A stretch of DNA of 60,971 nucleotides from an uncultured Lachnospiraceae bacterium (lineage in GTDB: Bacteria; Bacillota; Clostridia; Lachnospirales; Lachnospiraceae), in assembly GCA_900315945.1 (NCBI GenBank), contig ONAZ01000016.1:1-60971 (forward strand). Direction: 5' to 3'. The notes under the pieces are model-generated. The model was not told the origin of the DNA, did not search any database, and saw only the letters and a list, made by a program, of their open reading frames with translations. A program made the position numbers and the translations under genes. Positions 42,594 through 51,992 of this stretch are shown piece by piece; within the stretch, counting starts at the first letter, position 1; each line of letters begins with the position of its first letter.

Positions 42594-43874
42594 CTATTTA
42601 TCTTCAAGTAATTTCTCAAGTGTTGCATATTTTGCACATACGGCAAAAACCTTAGCCGCTTCTTCTAGTTCCTTCATAGAAGGATAAGAAGGTGCAATTC
42701 TAATTACAGAATCCTCTGGATCCTTATGATAAGGGAATGGTGCTCCCGCTCCTGTAAGAACTACTCCTGCTTCCTTCGCAAGTTCAACAATTCTAGTAGC
42801 ACAACCATTCTTTGCTCTGTATGTTATAAAATATCCACCTCTTGGTACAATATACGTTCCAGCATCTAATCCCTTTAACTCTTCATCAAGAATCTTATTA
42901 ACAAGTTCAAATCTAGGTCTTAATTCAGAAGCAAGAACCTTCATATGTTCAAGCACGCCCTTTTTATCTTTAAAATATCTTACGTGGCGAAGCTCATTAA
43001 TCTTATCAGGACCAATTGTTTGTTTTGTGATTGTCTTCTTAATATCTTCAAGATTATCTATTGAAGATGCAATGGCCGAAATACCTGCGCCAGCAAAACT
43101 AATCTTAGATGTTGAGGCAAATTCGTAAACCATATTAGGATTTCCTGCTTTAGCACATTCCTCAATAATATCAAGAATCTGTATCTCTTCATCATAGAGA
43201 TAGTGAACAGCATATGCGTTATCCCAAAAGATTCTAAAATCTTTTGCTTTAGGACTAAGATTTGCAAATCTTCTTACAACTTCGTCTGAATAAACAACTC
43301 CCTCTGGATTAGAGAACTTTGGCACACACCAAATACCCTTAACAGCTTCATCATTATTTACATATTTTTCAACCATATCCATATCTGGACCATCTTCATT
43401 CATTGGAATATTAATCATCTCTATTCCAAAGTGTTCTGTCACTCCAAAATGTCTATCATATCCAGGTACAGGACACAGGAACTTTACTTTATCTAGTTTA
43501 CTCCATGGAGTAGAACCCATGATTCCAAAGCAAAATGCTCTAGCAATACAATCAAACATAATGTTTAATGAAGCATTACCGGATAAAATAACATTTTCAG
43601 CCTTTGTATCCATAATAGCCGCCATAAGTTCTTTTGCTTCTGGTATTCCATCCACAAGGCCATAATTTCTTGTATCGAATCCATTTGATGCATGATAATC
43701 ATCTTTTGATGTCAAAACATCCATAATAGGCAAACACTTATCTAACTGATCACTAGAAGGCTTTCCACGAGACATATCAAGTTTTAATCCCCTTTCTTGA
43801 TACTCTTTATAAAGAGCCTCTACCTTACTTTTCTCTTCTAACAATTCTTCTCTTGTCATTTGTGAATAATTCAT
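42594..43874 (-). CDS. Aspartate aminotransferase-like PLP enzyme (AspB-4 type)
   Basis: A 426-residue fold-type I aminotransferase of the MocR-like/AspB-4 subgroup: LDMSRGKPSSDQLD near 35, VILSGNASLNIM, CVPKFSNPEGVVYS and the PLP lysine in EFASTSKISFAGAGISAI (about 252). There is no GntR-type DNA-binding domain. It is probably an aspartate or broad amino-acid transaminase that leads the operon with proC, the GT2 gene and lysC. Confidence 0.88.
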   Translation of the reverse strand: MNYSQMTREELLEEKSKVEALYKEYQERGLKLDMSRGKPSSDQLDKCLPIMDVLTSKDDYHASNGFDTRNYGLVDGIPEAKELMAAIMDTKAENVILSGNASLNIMFDCIARAFCFGIMGSTPWSKLDKVKFLCPVPGYDRHFGVTEHFGIEMINIPMNEDGPDMDMVEKYVNNDEAVKGIWCVPKFSNPEGVVYSDEVVRRFANLSPKAKDFRIFWDNAYAVHYLYDEEIQILDIIEECAKAGNPNMVYEFASTSKISFAGAGISAIASSIDNLEDIKKTITKQTIGPDKINELRHVRYFKDKKGVLEHMKVLASELRPRFELVNKILDEELKGLDAGTYIVPRGGYFITYRAKNGCATRIVELAKEAGVVLTGAGAPFPYHKDPEDSVIRIAPSYPSMKELEEAAKVFAVCAKYATLEKLLEDK

Positions 43875-43974
43875 TTTTCTTCTTCCAATCTTTTCTTTTT
43901 TCCTTTTTAGGTATATTAAACCTATAATATTTTACACCATTTTCATTTATATTACACTTGTTTTTTACACAAAA

Positions 43975-43999
43975 ATAAGGCGCAATCGCCTTATAATAA
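43975..43999 (-). terminator. Terminator upstream of the aminotransferase operon
   Basis: ATAAGGCG (43975-43982) and CGCCTTAT (43987-43994) form an 8-bp stem with a 4-base loop. On the minus strand TTTTTG follows, so it stops transcription coming from rarA. Confidence 0.75.
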
Positions 44000-44016
44000 G
44001 TATATATGTACTAAAG

Positions 44017-44054
44017 AGGGGGGGCGCGATGGGTATACCCATCGCGCCCCCCCT
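44017..44054. repeat. Perfect 38-bp GC-rich palindrome
   Basis: AGGGGGGGCGCGATGGGTA is followed at once by its exact reverse complement, with no spacer (19 + 19 bases). It lies 20 bases past the rarA stop and is far richer in G+C than its surroundings. The mRNA would form a very stable hairpin. No T-run follows on the minus strand, so it is not a standard terminator. Confidence 0.9.
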
Positions 44055-44073
44055 ATATAATACTATACTCACA

Positions 44074-45399
44074 CTATTCTGCTTCACGCCTTATTTTATC
44101 CAAATGCTCTTGTAGTTTCTTCTCGTAACCCATATCAGACAATTCGTAGAAGGTCTCCCCCACTACTTCATCAGGCAAATATTGCTGCATTGCATAATGG
44201 TTCTTATAATCATGAGCATACTTATATCCAATACCTCGTCCAAGTTCCTTGGCATTAGGGTAATGAGCATCCTGAAGGTATGGAGGAATATGATATGCTG
44301 GGTTAGACTGTACATATTCCATAGCCTTACCAATTGCACATACAGCTGAATTGGATTTCGGAGCAAGAGCGACATAACTTGCTGCCTGAGCAAGTATAAT
44401 TTGACTTTCTGGCATTCCTATTCTTTCTACTGCCTGAGCAGCAGATGTTGCTACAACTATAGCATTAGGATCTGCATTTCCCACATCCTCAGATGCACAA
44501 ATCATAATACGTCTTGCAATGAATTTAACATCCTCACCTGCACATAGCATTCTTGCAAGATAGTAAATTGCTGCATCAGGATCAGAACCTCTCATACTCT
44601 TAATAAAAGCAGAAATAGTATCATAATGATTATCTCCATCCTTATCATACTTTAAGGCTCTTTTTTGTATACATTCACTTGCAACATCAAGTGTAATATG
44701 AATTCTTTCATCTTCATCAGGCTGTGTCGTAAGCACTCCTAGTTCTATTGCATTAAGAGCATTTCTCGCATCTCCGTTTGCCGCATCAGATAGGAAATCC
44801 AGGGCATCATCATCAATATATGCATTATATATTCCAAGCCCTTTCTCTTTATCCTCTATTGCTCTTTTAATAAGTGTTCTAATATCATCTACTGATAAAG
44901 TGTGAAGTTCAAATATTATAGAACGAGAAACCAAAGCGGAGTTTACTTCAAAATATGGATTCTCTGTAGTTGCTCCAATAAGAATAACTGTTCCATCTTC
45001 CACAAAAGGAAGCAGATAATCCTGCTGTGCTTTATTAAACCTATGAATCTCGTCTATAAAAAGTATTGTTTTCTTGCCATACATACCGAGATTATCTTTT
45101 GCTTTAGAGACAACATCCTGCATATCTTTCTTACCGCTTGATGTTGCATTAATCTGCATAAACTCAGCTTTAGTAGTGCAAGCAATAACCTTCGCCAATG
45201 TTGTCTTACCTGTACCAGGTGGTCCATAGAATATTATGGAACTGATTTTATCTGCTTTAATAGCTCGATATAACAATTTATCTTTGCCAATAATATGTTC
45301 CTGCCCAACAACTTCCTCTAATGAAGTAGGCCTTAGACGAGAGGCAAGGGGGGATTCTTTCTCCCCTTGCTGTTCTCTCATATAATCAAATAAATCCAT
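44074..45399 (-). CDS. rarA: Replication-associated recombination protein A
   Basis: A 441-residue AAA+ ATPase of the RarA/MgsA/WRNIP1 family, acting at stalled replication forks. Walker A is YGPPGTGKTT (about 58-67), Walker B LFIDEIHRFNKAQQD, and the sensor region IGATTENPYFEVNSAL. The C-terminal tetramerisation part has RGSDPDAAIYYLARML and SEDVGNADP. It is monocistronic, 87 bases downstream of clpB. Confidence 0.95.
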   Translation of the reverse strand: MDLFDYMREQQGEKESPLASRLRPTSLEEVVGQEHIIGKDKLLYRAIKADKISSIIFYGPPGTGKTTLAKVIACTTKAEFMQINATSSGKKDMQDVVSKAKDNLGMYGKKTILFIDEIHRFNKAQQDYLLPFVEDGTVILIGATTENPYFEVNSALVSRSIIFELHTLSVDDIRTLIKRAIEDKEKGLGIYNAYIDDDALDFLSDAANGDARNALNAIELGVLTTQPDEDERIHITLDVASECIQKRALKYDKDGDNHYDTISAFIKSMRGSDPDAAIYYLARMLCAGEDVKFIARRIMICASEDVGNADPNAIVVATSAAQAVERIGMPESQIILAQAASYVALAPKSNSAVCAIGKAMEYVQSNPAYHIPPYLQDAHYPNAKELGRGIGYKYAHDYKNHYAMQQYLPDEVVGETFYELSDMGYEKKLQEHLDKIRREAE

Positions 45400-45486
45400 C
45401 TTATAATTTCCTTTTAATCAAATACATTTACATTCTATATGTTCCTGTATTGTAAAATATAACTTAATCAAATGCAAATATTTTGA

Positions 45487-48063
45487 TTATCTAATAACAA
45501 GAGCCCCGCCTATATCATCAACCACAAGGGTTGTATCAGCAGACATATCGCCTTCAAGAATTTTCTTAGCAGCGAGTGTTTCCACATGTCTTTGTATAAA
45601 TCTCTTAAGAGGTCTAGCTCCAAATGAAGGTTCAAATCCGTTATCAACAATATATTTCTTAGCAGCATCAGTTAGTTCTACACTTATCTGTCTATCCTTT
45701 AGTCTGTCATTAAGTTCTTCTAGTAATATATCAACAATACTTGCTACACTATCCTTAGTAAGTGGCTTAAATCCAATAATCTCATCTAATCTATTAAGGA
45801 ATTCAGGTCTAAAGTTTCTTCTAACCTCACCCATAACTAAGTCTTTAGCTTCCTGCGAAATATTACCATCATCATCCATTCCTTCAATAAGATAAGTTGA
45901 ACCCAGATTAGATGTAAGAATAATAATGGTATTCTTAAAGTCAACAGTTCTTCCACGAGAATCAGTTATTCTTCCATCATCAAGAACCTGTAACAGCACA
46001 TTAAATACATCTGGATGAGCCTTCTCTACTTCATCAAAAAGTACAACGCTATATGGCTTTCTTCTTACAGCCTCGGTTAGCTGACCACCCTGATCATATC
46101 CAACATATCCTGGAGGTGCTCCGATTAGTCTACTTACGGAATGCTTCTCCATATATTCGCTCATATCTATTCGTATCATATTGCCTTCATCGTCAAATAA
46201 AGTCCTAGCCAAAGTCTTTGCAAGCTCTGTCTTTCCTACACCAGTAGGTCCTAAGAATAGGAATGAACCTATTGGTTTGCCTGGATCTTTAATACCTGCT
46301 TTTGACCTTATTATAGCTTCCGACACTTTCGTTACAGCATCTTCTTGTCCAACTACTCTCTTATGCAATTCTTCTTCAAGATGAAGTGTCTTATTTCGTT
46401 CAGATTCAGTTAATTTCGCCACAGGAATTCCTGTCCAACGAGAAATAATTCTTGTTATCTCATCTTCAGAAACCTTTTCATGGACAAGGGTAACATCTTT
46501 TTTACTTAAGATTTCTTCCTGTTCATCTAATTCTTTTTCTAACTTTGGCAACTCTCCATATTGAAGTTCTGCTGCCCTATCAAGATTATAACTTTGCTCT
46601 GCAACCTTAATCTCGTTACGCACATTTTCTAATTCTTCACGAAGAGTTGTAACCTTATTAACAGCTTCCTTCTCATTATCCCAAGTAGCTTTCTTACTTG
46701 TAAATTCATCACGAAGCTCTGCTAATTCTTCTTGAAGATTTGCTAGTCTTTCCTGGCTTAATTTGTCTTCTTCTTTCTTAAGGGCTGTCTCTTCGATTTC
46801 TAGTTGCATAATTCGTCTATTCATCTCATCTAGTTCTGCAGGAAGAGAATCCAGCTCCGTCTTAATTAAAGCACACGCCTCGTCAACAAGATCAATTGCT
46901 TTATCAGGAAGGAATCTATCAGTTATATAACGGTCAGATAAATAGGACGCACTAACAAGAGCCGAGTCCATAATCTTAACACCATGAAATACTTCGTATC
47001 TTTCTTTCAAACCTCTCAAGATAGATATGGTATCCTCTACTGTTGGTTCATCAACAAGCACTGGTTGAAAACGTCTCTCTAGTGCCTTATCTTCTTCAAT
47101 ATACTCTCTATATTCATCTAAAGTTGTTGCTCCTATACAATGGAGTTCACCTCTTGCAAGCATCGGCTTTAACATATTGCCTGCATCAAGTGCACCATCA
47201 TTTTTCCCTGCGCCAACAATGGTATGTAGTTCATCAATAAATAGTATTATTTCACCATTAGAATTTTTGATTTCATCAAGTACCGCTTTAAGACGCTCCT
47301 CGAATTCACCTCTGTATTTTGCACCTGCTACAATTGAACCCATATCAAGAGCAAATAACCTCTTATCTTTAAGGCTTTCTGGTACATCACCTCGCACAAT
47401 TCTTTGTGCCAATCCCTCAACTACCGCTGTCTTACCAACTCCAGGCTCACCTATTAGAACCGGATTATTCTTTGTCTTTCGAGATAGTATTCTAATAGCA
47501 TTTCTTATTTCACTATCTCGACCAATAACAGGATCTAACTTTTGAGTTCTTGCTCTTTCCACCAAATCATATCCATACTTTTCCAAAGTATCATATGTTA
47601 CCTCTGGATTATCACTGGTAACTCTCACATTACCTCTTACTTCTGACAACGCTTTTAGGAATCGTTCTCTTGTAATTCCATATTCTGCGAAAATATTATT
47701 AATAGCCTTATTAGGATACTTAATCATACTAAGCATTAAATGTTCAACAGATACGTACTCGTCTCCCATTGCTTTTGCTTCATCTTCTGCAGTAATTAAC
47801 ACCTTATTAAGGTCTTTACCCATAAGGAGTTGTCCACCGCTCACCTTTGTTCGAGCCTCTAATGCTTTTATTGCATTACCCTTGAAATGGTCAAGATCAA
47901 TTTCCATCTTCTCTATTAGCTTAGGAATCAATCCATCCTGTTGACGAAGTAGAGCAAATAATAAATGTTCCTGCTCTAGTTCCTGATTACCATACTCGTA
48001 TGCAAGTTTTTCTGTATCCTGTACAGCTTCCTGTGATTTTTGTGTAAATTTAGAAATATTCAT
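45487..48063 (-). CDS. clpB: Disaggregase chaperone ClpB
   Basis: An 858-residue Hsp100 chaperone that pulls proteins out of aggregates together with DnaK. Two N-terminal Clp repeats (about 1-145), a first AAA+ domain with [13 protein letters not shown] (about 203), the long coiled-coil middle domain (about 405-525) found in ClpB but not ClpA/X, and a second AAA+ domain with [13 protein letters not shown]. No ClpP-binding loop is evident. Its promoter is overlapped by a CIRCE operator, so HrcA should control it. Confidence 0.97.
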   Translation of the reverse strand: MNISKFTQKSQEAVQDTEKLAYEYGNQELEQEHLLFALLRQQDGLIPKLIEKMEIDLDHFKGNAIKALEARTKVSGGQLLMGKDLNKVLITAEDEAKAMGDEYVSVEHLMLSMIKYPNKAINNIFAEYGITRERFLKALSEVRGNVRVTSDNPEVTYDTLEKYGYDLVERARTQKLDPVIGRDSEIRNAIRILSRKTKNNPVLIGEPGVGKTAVVEGLAQRIVRGDVPESLKDKRLFALDMGSIVAGAKYRGEFEERLKAVLDEIKNSNGEIILFIDELHTIVGAGKNDGALDAGNMLKPMLARGELHCIGATTLDEYREYIEEDKALERRFQPVLVDEPTVEDTISILRGLKERYEVFHGVKIMDSALVSASYLSDRYITDRFLPDKAIDLVDEACALIKTELDSLPAELDEMNRRIMQLEIEETALKKEEDKLSQERLANLQEELAELRDEFTSKKATWDNEKEAVNKVTTLREELENVRNEIKVAEQSYNLDRAAELQYGELPKLEKELDEQEEILSKKDVTLVHEKVSEDEITRIISRWTGIPVAKLTESERNKTLHLEEELHKRVVGQEDAVTKVSEAIIRSKAGIKDPGKPIGSFLFLGPTGVGKTELAKTLARTLFDDEGNMIRIDMSEYMEKHSVSRLIGAPPGYVGYDQGGQLTEAVRRKPYSVVLFDEVEKAHPDVFNVLLQVLDDGRITDSRGRTVDFKNTIIILTSNLGSTYLIEGMDDDGNISQEAKDLVMGEVRRNFRPEFLNRLDEIIGFKPLTKDSVASIVDILLEELNDRLKDRQISVELTDAAKKYIVDNGFEPSFGARPLKRFIQRHVETLAAKKILEGDMSADTTLVVDDIGGALVIR

Positions 48064-48126
48064 AGGATCGCCCCCTATCCCTTAATTAATTGGACTTTCA
48101 GTACTAATATCTTTTGTCCTGAGGAT

Positions 48127-48155
48127 ATATTAACATCTATTGTTAGCACTGTCAA
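48127..48155 (-). promoter_or_regulatory. Promoter of clpB
   Basis: Minus strand -35 TTGACA (48150-48155) and -10 TAATAT (48127-48132), spacing 17 bases. The -35 box lies inside the CIRCE operator. Confidence 0.85.
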
Positions 48156-48169
48156 GTGTCGAGTGCTAA
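48143..48169. promoter_or_regulatory. CIRCE element (HrcA operator)
   Basis: TTAGCACTG-N9-GAGTGCTAA matches the CIRCE consensus TTAGCACTC-N9-GAGTGCTAA with one mismatch, in the last base of the left arm. It covers the clpB -35 box. Control of clpB by HrcA is less common than by CtsR in Firmicutes; no CtsR box was seen. Confidence 0.92.
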
Positions 48170-48198
48170 TTATGTAAAATTCTTCTTTTTTCATAAAC

Positions 48199-48226
48199 AA
48201 AGGGTCACTCAACAGAGCAACCCTTC
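48199..48226 (-). terminator. Hairpin between clpB and the HD-GYP gene
   Basis: AAGGGT (48200-48205) pairs with ACCCTT (48220-48225), with CTC/GAG inside the loop. The minus-strand T-run that follows is short. It lies upstream of the clpB promoter, past the end of neither gene on the minus strand, so its direction is uncertain. Confidence 0.35.
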
Positions 48227-48273
48227 GATTAAATAATACCATCATACATTTGTGTCAAATAATCCTTCTCACC

Positions 48274-49398
48274 TTATGCATCCGGATCTACAGTTTCAGC
48301 TGCATTTGCAGTAGAGAAGGTATCAGCTACTTTCTCTAATTTCTCACGACTTTTTCTGAAGCATTCTGTTATCTTAGGAGAGAACACTCCACACTCACCA
48401 TTAATAATCATATGGAATGACTTATCTTTTGGATATGCACTCTTATAAATCCTCTCACTTATAAGAGCATCATATACATCCACAATAGAAACAAGCTGTG
48501 CTTCAAGAGGAATATCATCCCCCTCTATTCCATAAGGATATCCACCACCATCATATCTCTCATGATGATACTTACATATATTAGCACAACATCTCTTGAA
48601 ATCATCAGACCATACACCATCTACGCTTTCAAGCATTTCCGCACCTCTGATAGTATGGGATTTCATAAGCTCATATTCTTCCTCTGTTAATCGCCCCGGC
48701 TTAAGTAAGACACTGTCTGGAATAGCTATTTTCCCTATATCATGAAGAGCAGAAGAAGAAACAATAGTATCTATACGCTCCTTCGTAAGGCTTTTATCGT
48801 TATATGTCTTCATATAACAATTTGCCATTATTCTTGTGAACTCTTTAACTCTAAGAACGTGATCACCTGTCTCAACATTTCTATACTCAACAATAGAACC
48901 TAATACATCACCCATCTTCTCTTTACTATTCTTAATTCGTTCTGATTGAATCATTAGAAGCCTATTTTGTTTCTGAAGGGTGTCCATTTGTTTTGCAACC
49001 TTAGCTTCTAATTCCTTCTTGTAAGTAAAGATTTCACAAGCATTTCTTGTACGCACCTGCACAAGCATAGCTTCTACGGGCTTCTTAATATAATCAACAG
49101 CTCCCATTTCAAGACACTTCTTCTCAACATCATTATGACGTTCCCCAGTCAACATAAGCACAGGTATCTTCTTGATGTCATTAGTCTTATTCATATGTTC
49201 TAATACATCAAGCCCATTTCCATCTGGCATCATATAATCAAGAATAATTACTGAGATGACATTATGCATTTCATCTATGGTATCCATTGCATCATTGCCG
49301 CACTCAGATTCAATTATATTGTAATCATCAGATAAGACGTCACATATCATCTTTCTTTCCATCTCGTCATCATCGACGATAAGTACAGTTTTATCCAT
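48274..49398 (-). CDS. Response regulator with HD-GYP domain
   Basis: A 374-residue two-domain signalling protein. Residues 1-122 are a receiver with the acidic pair DDDE, phospho-Asp in VIILDYMMPDG (about 55) and the Lys of DYIKKPVEA. A coiled linker (about 125-165) leads to an HD-GYP domain: HDIGKIAIPD, HTIRGAEML, HHERYDGGGYP and DVYDALISERIYK. Such domains degrade cyclic-di-GMP. The Hpt and FapA-like genes are just upstream, so a phosphorelay ending here is plausible. Confidence 0.93.
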   Translation of the reverse strand: MDKTVLIVDDDEMERKMICDVLSDDYNIIESECGNDAMDTIDEMHNVISVIILDYMMPDGNGLDVLEHMNKTNDIKKIPVLMLTGERHNDVEKKCLEMGAVDYIKKPVEAMLVQVRTRNACEIFTYKKELEAKVAKQMDTLQKQNRLLMIQSERIKNSKEKMGDVLGSIVEYRNVETGDHVLRVKEFTRIMANCYMKTYNDKSLTKERIDTIVSSSALHDIGKIAIPDSVLLKPGRLTEEEYELMKSHTIRGAEMLESVDGVWSDDFKRCCANICKYHHERYDGGGYPYGIEGDDIPLEAQLVSIVDVYDALISERIYKSAYPKDKSFHMIINGECGVFSPKITECFRKSREKLEKVADTFSTANAAETVDPDA

Positions 49399-49434
49399 AT
49401 GAAACCTCCATATAGGTGTCCCAATAATAGTACA

Positions 49435-51603
49435 TTAGTTTTTGACTATTATAATATTATTAGGTGTTCCTGTCATTGTAATATTGTAGTTCTTCTCAGA
49501 ATTCCATACTTTGCCATTAAAGTTAAATCTAACACCTTCATACAAATGATTGCGAATGTCTACTTTTGCCTTCATCATCTCTTTTATTCTGTCAACATAT
49601 TTCTGTCGCTTCTCTTTCAATTCTGAAAGCTGCAATTCTTTAGTATATATGGCATTCTCAATTTTAAGATAGACCTCCATTGAATTTCGTTCTTCAGGAG
49701 TATATAATGCTTTAAATTGTTCACAAGCATTTTCAAGAATTTTAATCTCTCCACGAACAGTCTTAATGTCAGTCTGAATCTCTTTACCTATACTTCTAAT
49801 CCTGTCATTCATTCCAATAATAAGCTTTGTTGGTGTAGATAATTTATTACCTATATTATTAACAGTTACACGCTCTTCTACTACCGTAACGCCTCCAAGC
49901 AGAAGCCCCTTCTTGCTAGACAGATCCAGCTTTCCTTTTGTATAAATATCGCAATGCAGACAATAAGTTGCTTCGATTCCAACATCTGCTTCTAATTTCA
50001 TATTCTCGAAGAATCTACCCATTATCTGTCCAGAAGCCTTAATAAGACTCTTTCCGCCCTGACCATTGGCACCATTCTTAAGAATAATATCACCACCGGC
50101 TTCAATAAAGCAATTCTCAACGAAGCCATCCACCATGACGTCTCCCGTCGCTCTAATCCTAGAACCTTGTCCCACATTATGCCTTACATGGACATTTCCC
50201 TCGAAATCAATTGCACCGGTCGCATTAGTTACTTCGTCAACTTCAAGGCTCTCAGATATAATTACCTTATTACTCTTCTCAACAAATTCAATTATTCCCG
50301 ATACAGCAGCAAAGTATTCTGTACCATCTTCGCTCTTAGTAAAGCCCTTACCAGTTAATACTTTTTGTTCAGTACCATTTCTTCCGGTAATCTTAGAACC
50401 GGTAACGCTTTCCCCATCAGTGCCACGAGTTGCAGGATGATACAGAGCAATCCTCTCATTCTCTTTTACTGTTTCATACCAATCTACATTTACAAAATCA
50501 AGAAATCCATCATCTAGCTCTTTAGGCGTTCTCGTAGGATTAGTGTCGAAGAAATATTCATACCTTCCATCTTCTCCCTGCACAGGAGGTGTGCCTTCAG
50601 CAATAACTATTTCTTGTCCCTTAGATACAGTGTTAACTACTCTTTCAATATCTTTCTTTTTTAGGCCATATACAACATGAGCATTGTGAATTGCAGCATC
50701 TATAGCATCTTTTGTAAACCTACACCCTTCCGGACATGTCATTATAGCCTTCATTCCGTAGTCAGTAACGATAACACTTATATCACCGACAGCAGTTCCT
50801 TCTGCACCTTCTTCACCAAGATTAAAAGCAGAAGCCTCTAGATGCTTGCGCCTGTTCTCCATCTCCTTATAAGTAAAGGATAGTTTCGCATAACTACTTA
50901 CATCAAGACCAAGAGTAAGTCCGAGACGAATCTGTCTCATCTGACGCCACTCATAAAAATGATTATTATATAGCCCAACGTCAAGCTGGTTCTCAAGACC
51001 AAGCCTAATCTCACGCATTTGTCGCCAGCTATATTCCTCATCAGCGTATACGCTTACATCAATACCTGCTTCAAGGCCCTTACAAATCTCTCGAATTGAT
51101 CCGCCCCTATATTCGATTGCTATAAATTCTTGAATATCAAGACCTTTTTCTAAGCCTTTTCTAATCTCTGCAAGTTGTCCAGCATTATACCCTTCCAAAA
51201 CGTATTTAGAAATATCTATTCCAGACACTGCAGCCTTACGAATCTGCCTTAGTATATCAGCATTTCTGTCAAGTTGGCTTGTCAGATCAATTCCCACCAT
51301 GAGCGCCTTACGAATCTGGCGCATCTTCGTATATGGAATATCTGGTGAAGAATATTTATCTACGTCAATATGATTTTCAAGACCGATTCTAATTTCTTCC
51401 ATCTGAAACCAGTCGAATTTGGGATCGTTATATCTTGAAACCATAACACCAGAAAGAAGCCCAAGTCGAATCTGACGCATCTGAATTGCCAGAAAATCCT
51501 CTCTAGCATATAAAGACACGTCAACTCCATCCTTGATGCCTAATTGAATCTCATCAATTTGATCATCTGTGAAATTAGAATTAAGCAACTCTTCTTTCGT
51601 CAT
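49435..51603 (-). CDS. FapA-like (DUF342) protein with nine N-terminal repeats
   Basis: A 722-residue protein. The first 260 residues hold nine repeats of about 25 residues with the core QMRQIRLGL-x4-DVS-Y (for example QMEEIRIGLENHIDVDKYSS) and the start of a tenth. A DUF342/FapA region follows (about 270-600), with GITG-like beta-helix features: GAIDFEGNVHVRHNVG, GDVMVDGFVEN, GGDIILKNGANGQGG. The end (about 610-690) is coiled coil. DUF342 proteins are linked to polar and flagellar regulation in other bacteria. It lies between the Hpt and HD-GYP genes, so it likely belongs to the same signalling set. Confidence 0.85.
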   Translation of the reverse strand: MTKEELLNSNFTDDQIDEIQLGIKDGVDVSLYAREDFLAIQMRQIRLGLLSGVMVSRYNDPKFDWFQMEEIRIGLENHIDVDKYSSPDIPYTKMRQIRKALMVGIDLTSQLDRNADILRQIRKAAVSGIDISKYVLEGYNAGQLAEIRKGLEKGLDIQEFIAIEYRGGSIREICKGLEAGIDVSVYADEEYSWRQMREIRLGLENQLDVGLYNNHFYEWRQMRQIRLGLTLGLDVSSYAKLSFTYKEMENRRKHLEASAFNLGEEGAEGTAVGDISVIVTDYGMKAIMTCPEGCRFTKDAIDAAIHNAHVVYGLKKKDIERVVNTVSKGQEIVIAEGTPPVQGEDGRYEYFFDTNPTRTPKELDDGFLDFVNVDWYETVKENERIALYHPATRGTDGESVTGSKITGRNGTEQKVLTGKGFTKSEDGTEYFAAVSGIIEFVEKSNKVIISESLEVDEVTNATGAIDFEGNVHVRHNVGQGSRIRATGDVMVDGFVENCFIEAGGDIILKNGANGQGGKSLIKASGQIMGRFFENMKLEADVGIEATYCLHCDIYTKGKLDLSSKKGLLLGGVTVVEERVTVNNIGNKLSTPTKLIIGMNDRIRSIGKEIQTDIKTVRGEIKILENACEQFKALYTPEERNSMEVYLKIENAIYTKELQLSELKEKRQKYVDRIKEMMKAKVDIRNHLYEGVRFNFNGKVWNSEKNYNITMTGTPNNIIIVKN

Positions 51604-51632
51604 ATCCTTCTCCTAGAATAATATTTATTTAA

Positions 51633-51992
51633 TCATTCTCCATTTTCAATAAACTCATTAATTGCATCGATTGTAACTTTGTAGTCCTCTTTTACCTGAG
51701 GCATGTAAGTCTCAGCTGTATCCTTATCCCCAGATCTTAATGCTTCTGTAACTTCGTTGCTTGATTTAAACAATCTGTCAAGACCAAGATTTTGACAAAC
51801 TCCCTTAAGGGTATGTGCTGCTCTAAAACCAACTTCCACATCTCCCTTATCCATACTTTCTACAAGCTCCCCATAGCTTGGATCATTGGGAAATTTTACA
51901 AGAAATTTCTTAACAAAATCTTCTTTACGAAGTCTCCTGATTACTTCATCATAATTTCCGCCCATTTTCACATAACATTCTTGTATAGTCAT
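51633..51992 (-). CDS. Hpt-domain phosphotransfer protein
   Basis: A 119-residue four-helix protein. The phospho-His lies in AAHTLKGVCQNLGL (about 48-61), the Hpt signature. The start is taken at ATG 51992, which overlaps the prfB stop as ATGA and has GGAGG upstream; a longer ORF to 52004 would put that site inside the gene. It would carry phosphate between a histidine kinase and a response regulator. No kinase is in the window; the HD-GYP regulator downstream is the likely acceptor. Confidence 0.9.
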   Translation of the reverse strand: MTIQECYVKMGGNYDEVIRRLRKEDFVKKFLVKFPNDPSYGELVESMDKGDVEVGFRAAHTLKGVCQNLGLDRLFKSSNEVTEALRSGDKDTAETYMPQVKEDYKVTIDAINEFIENGE

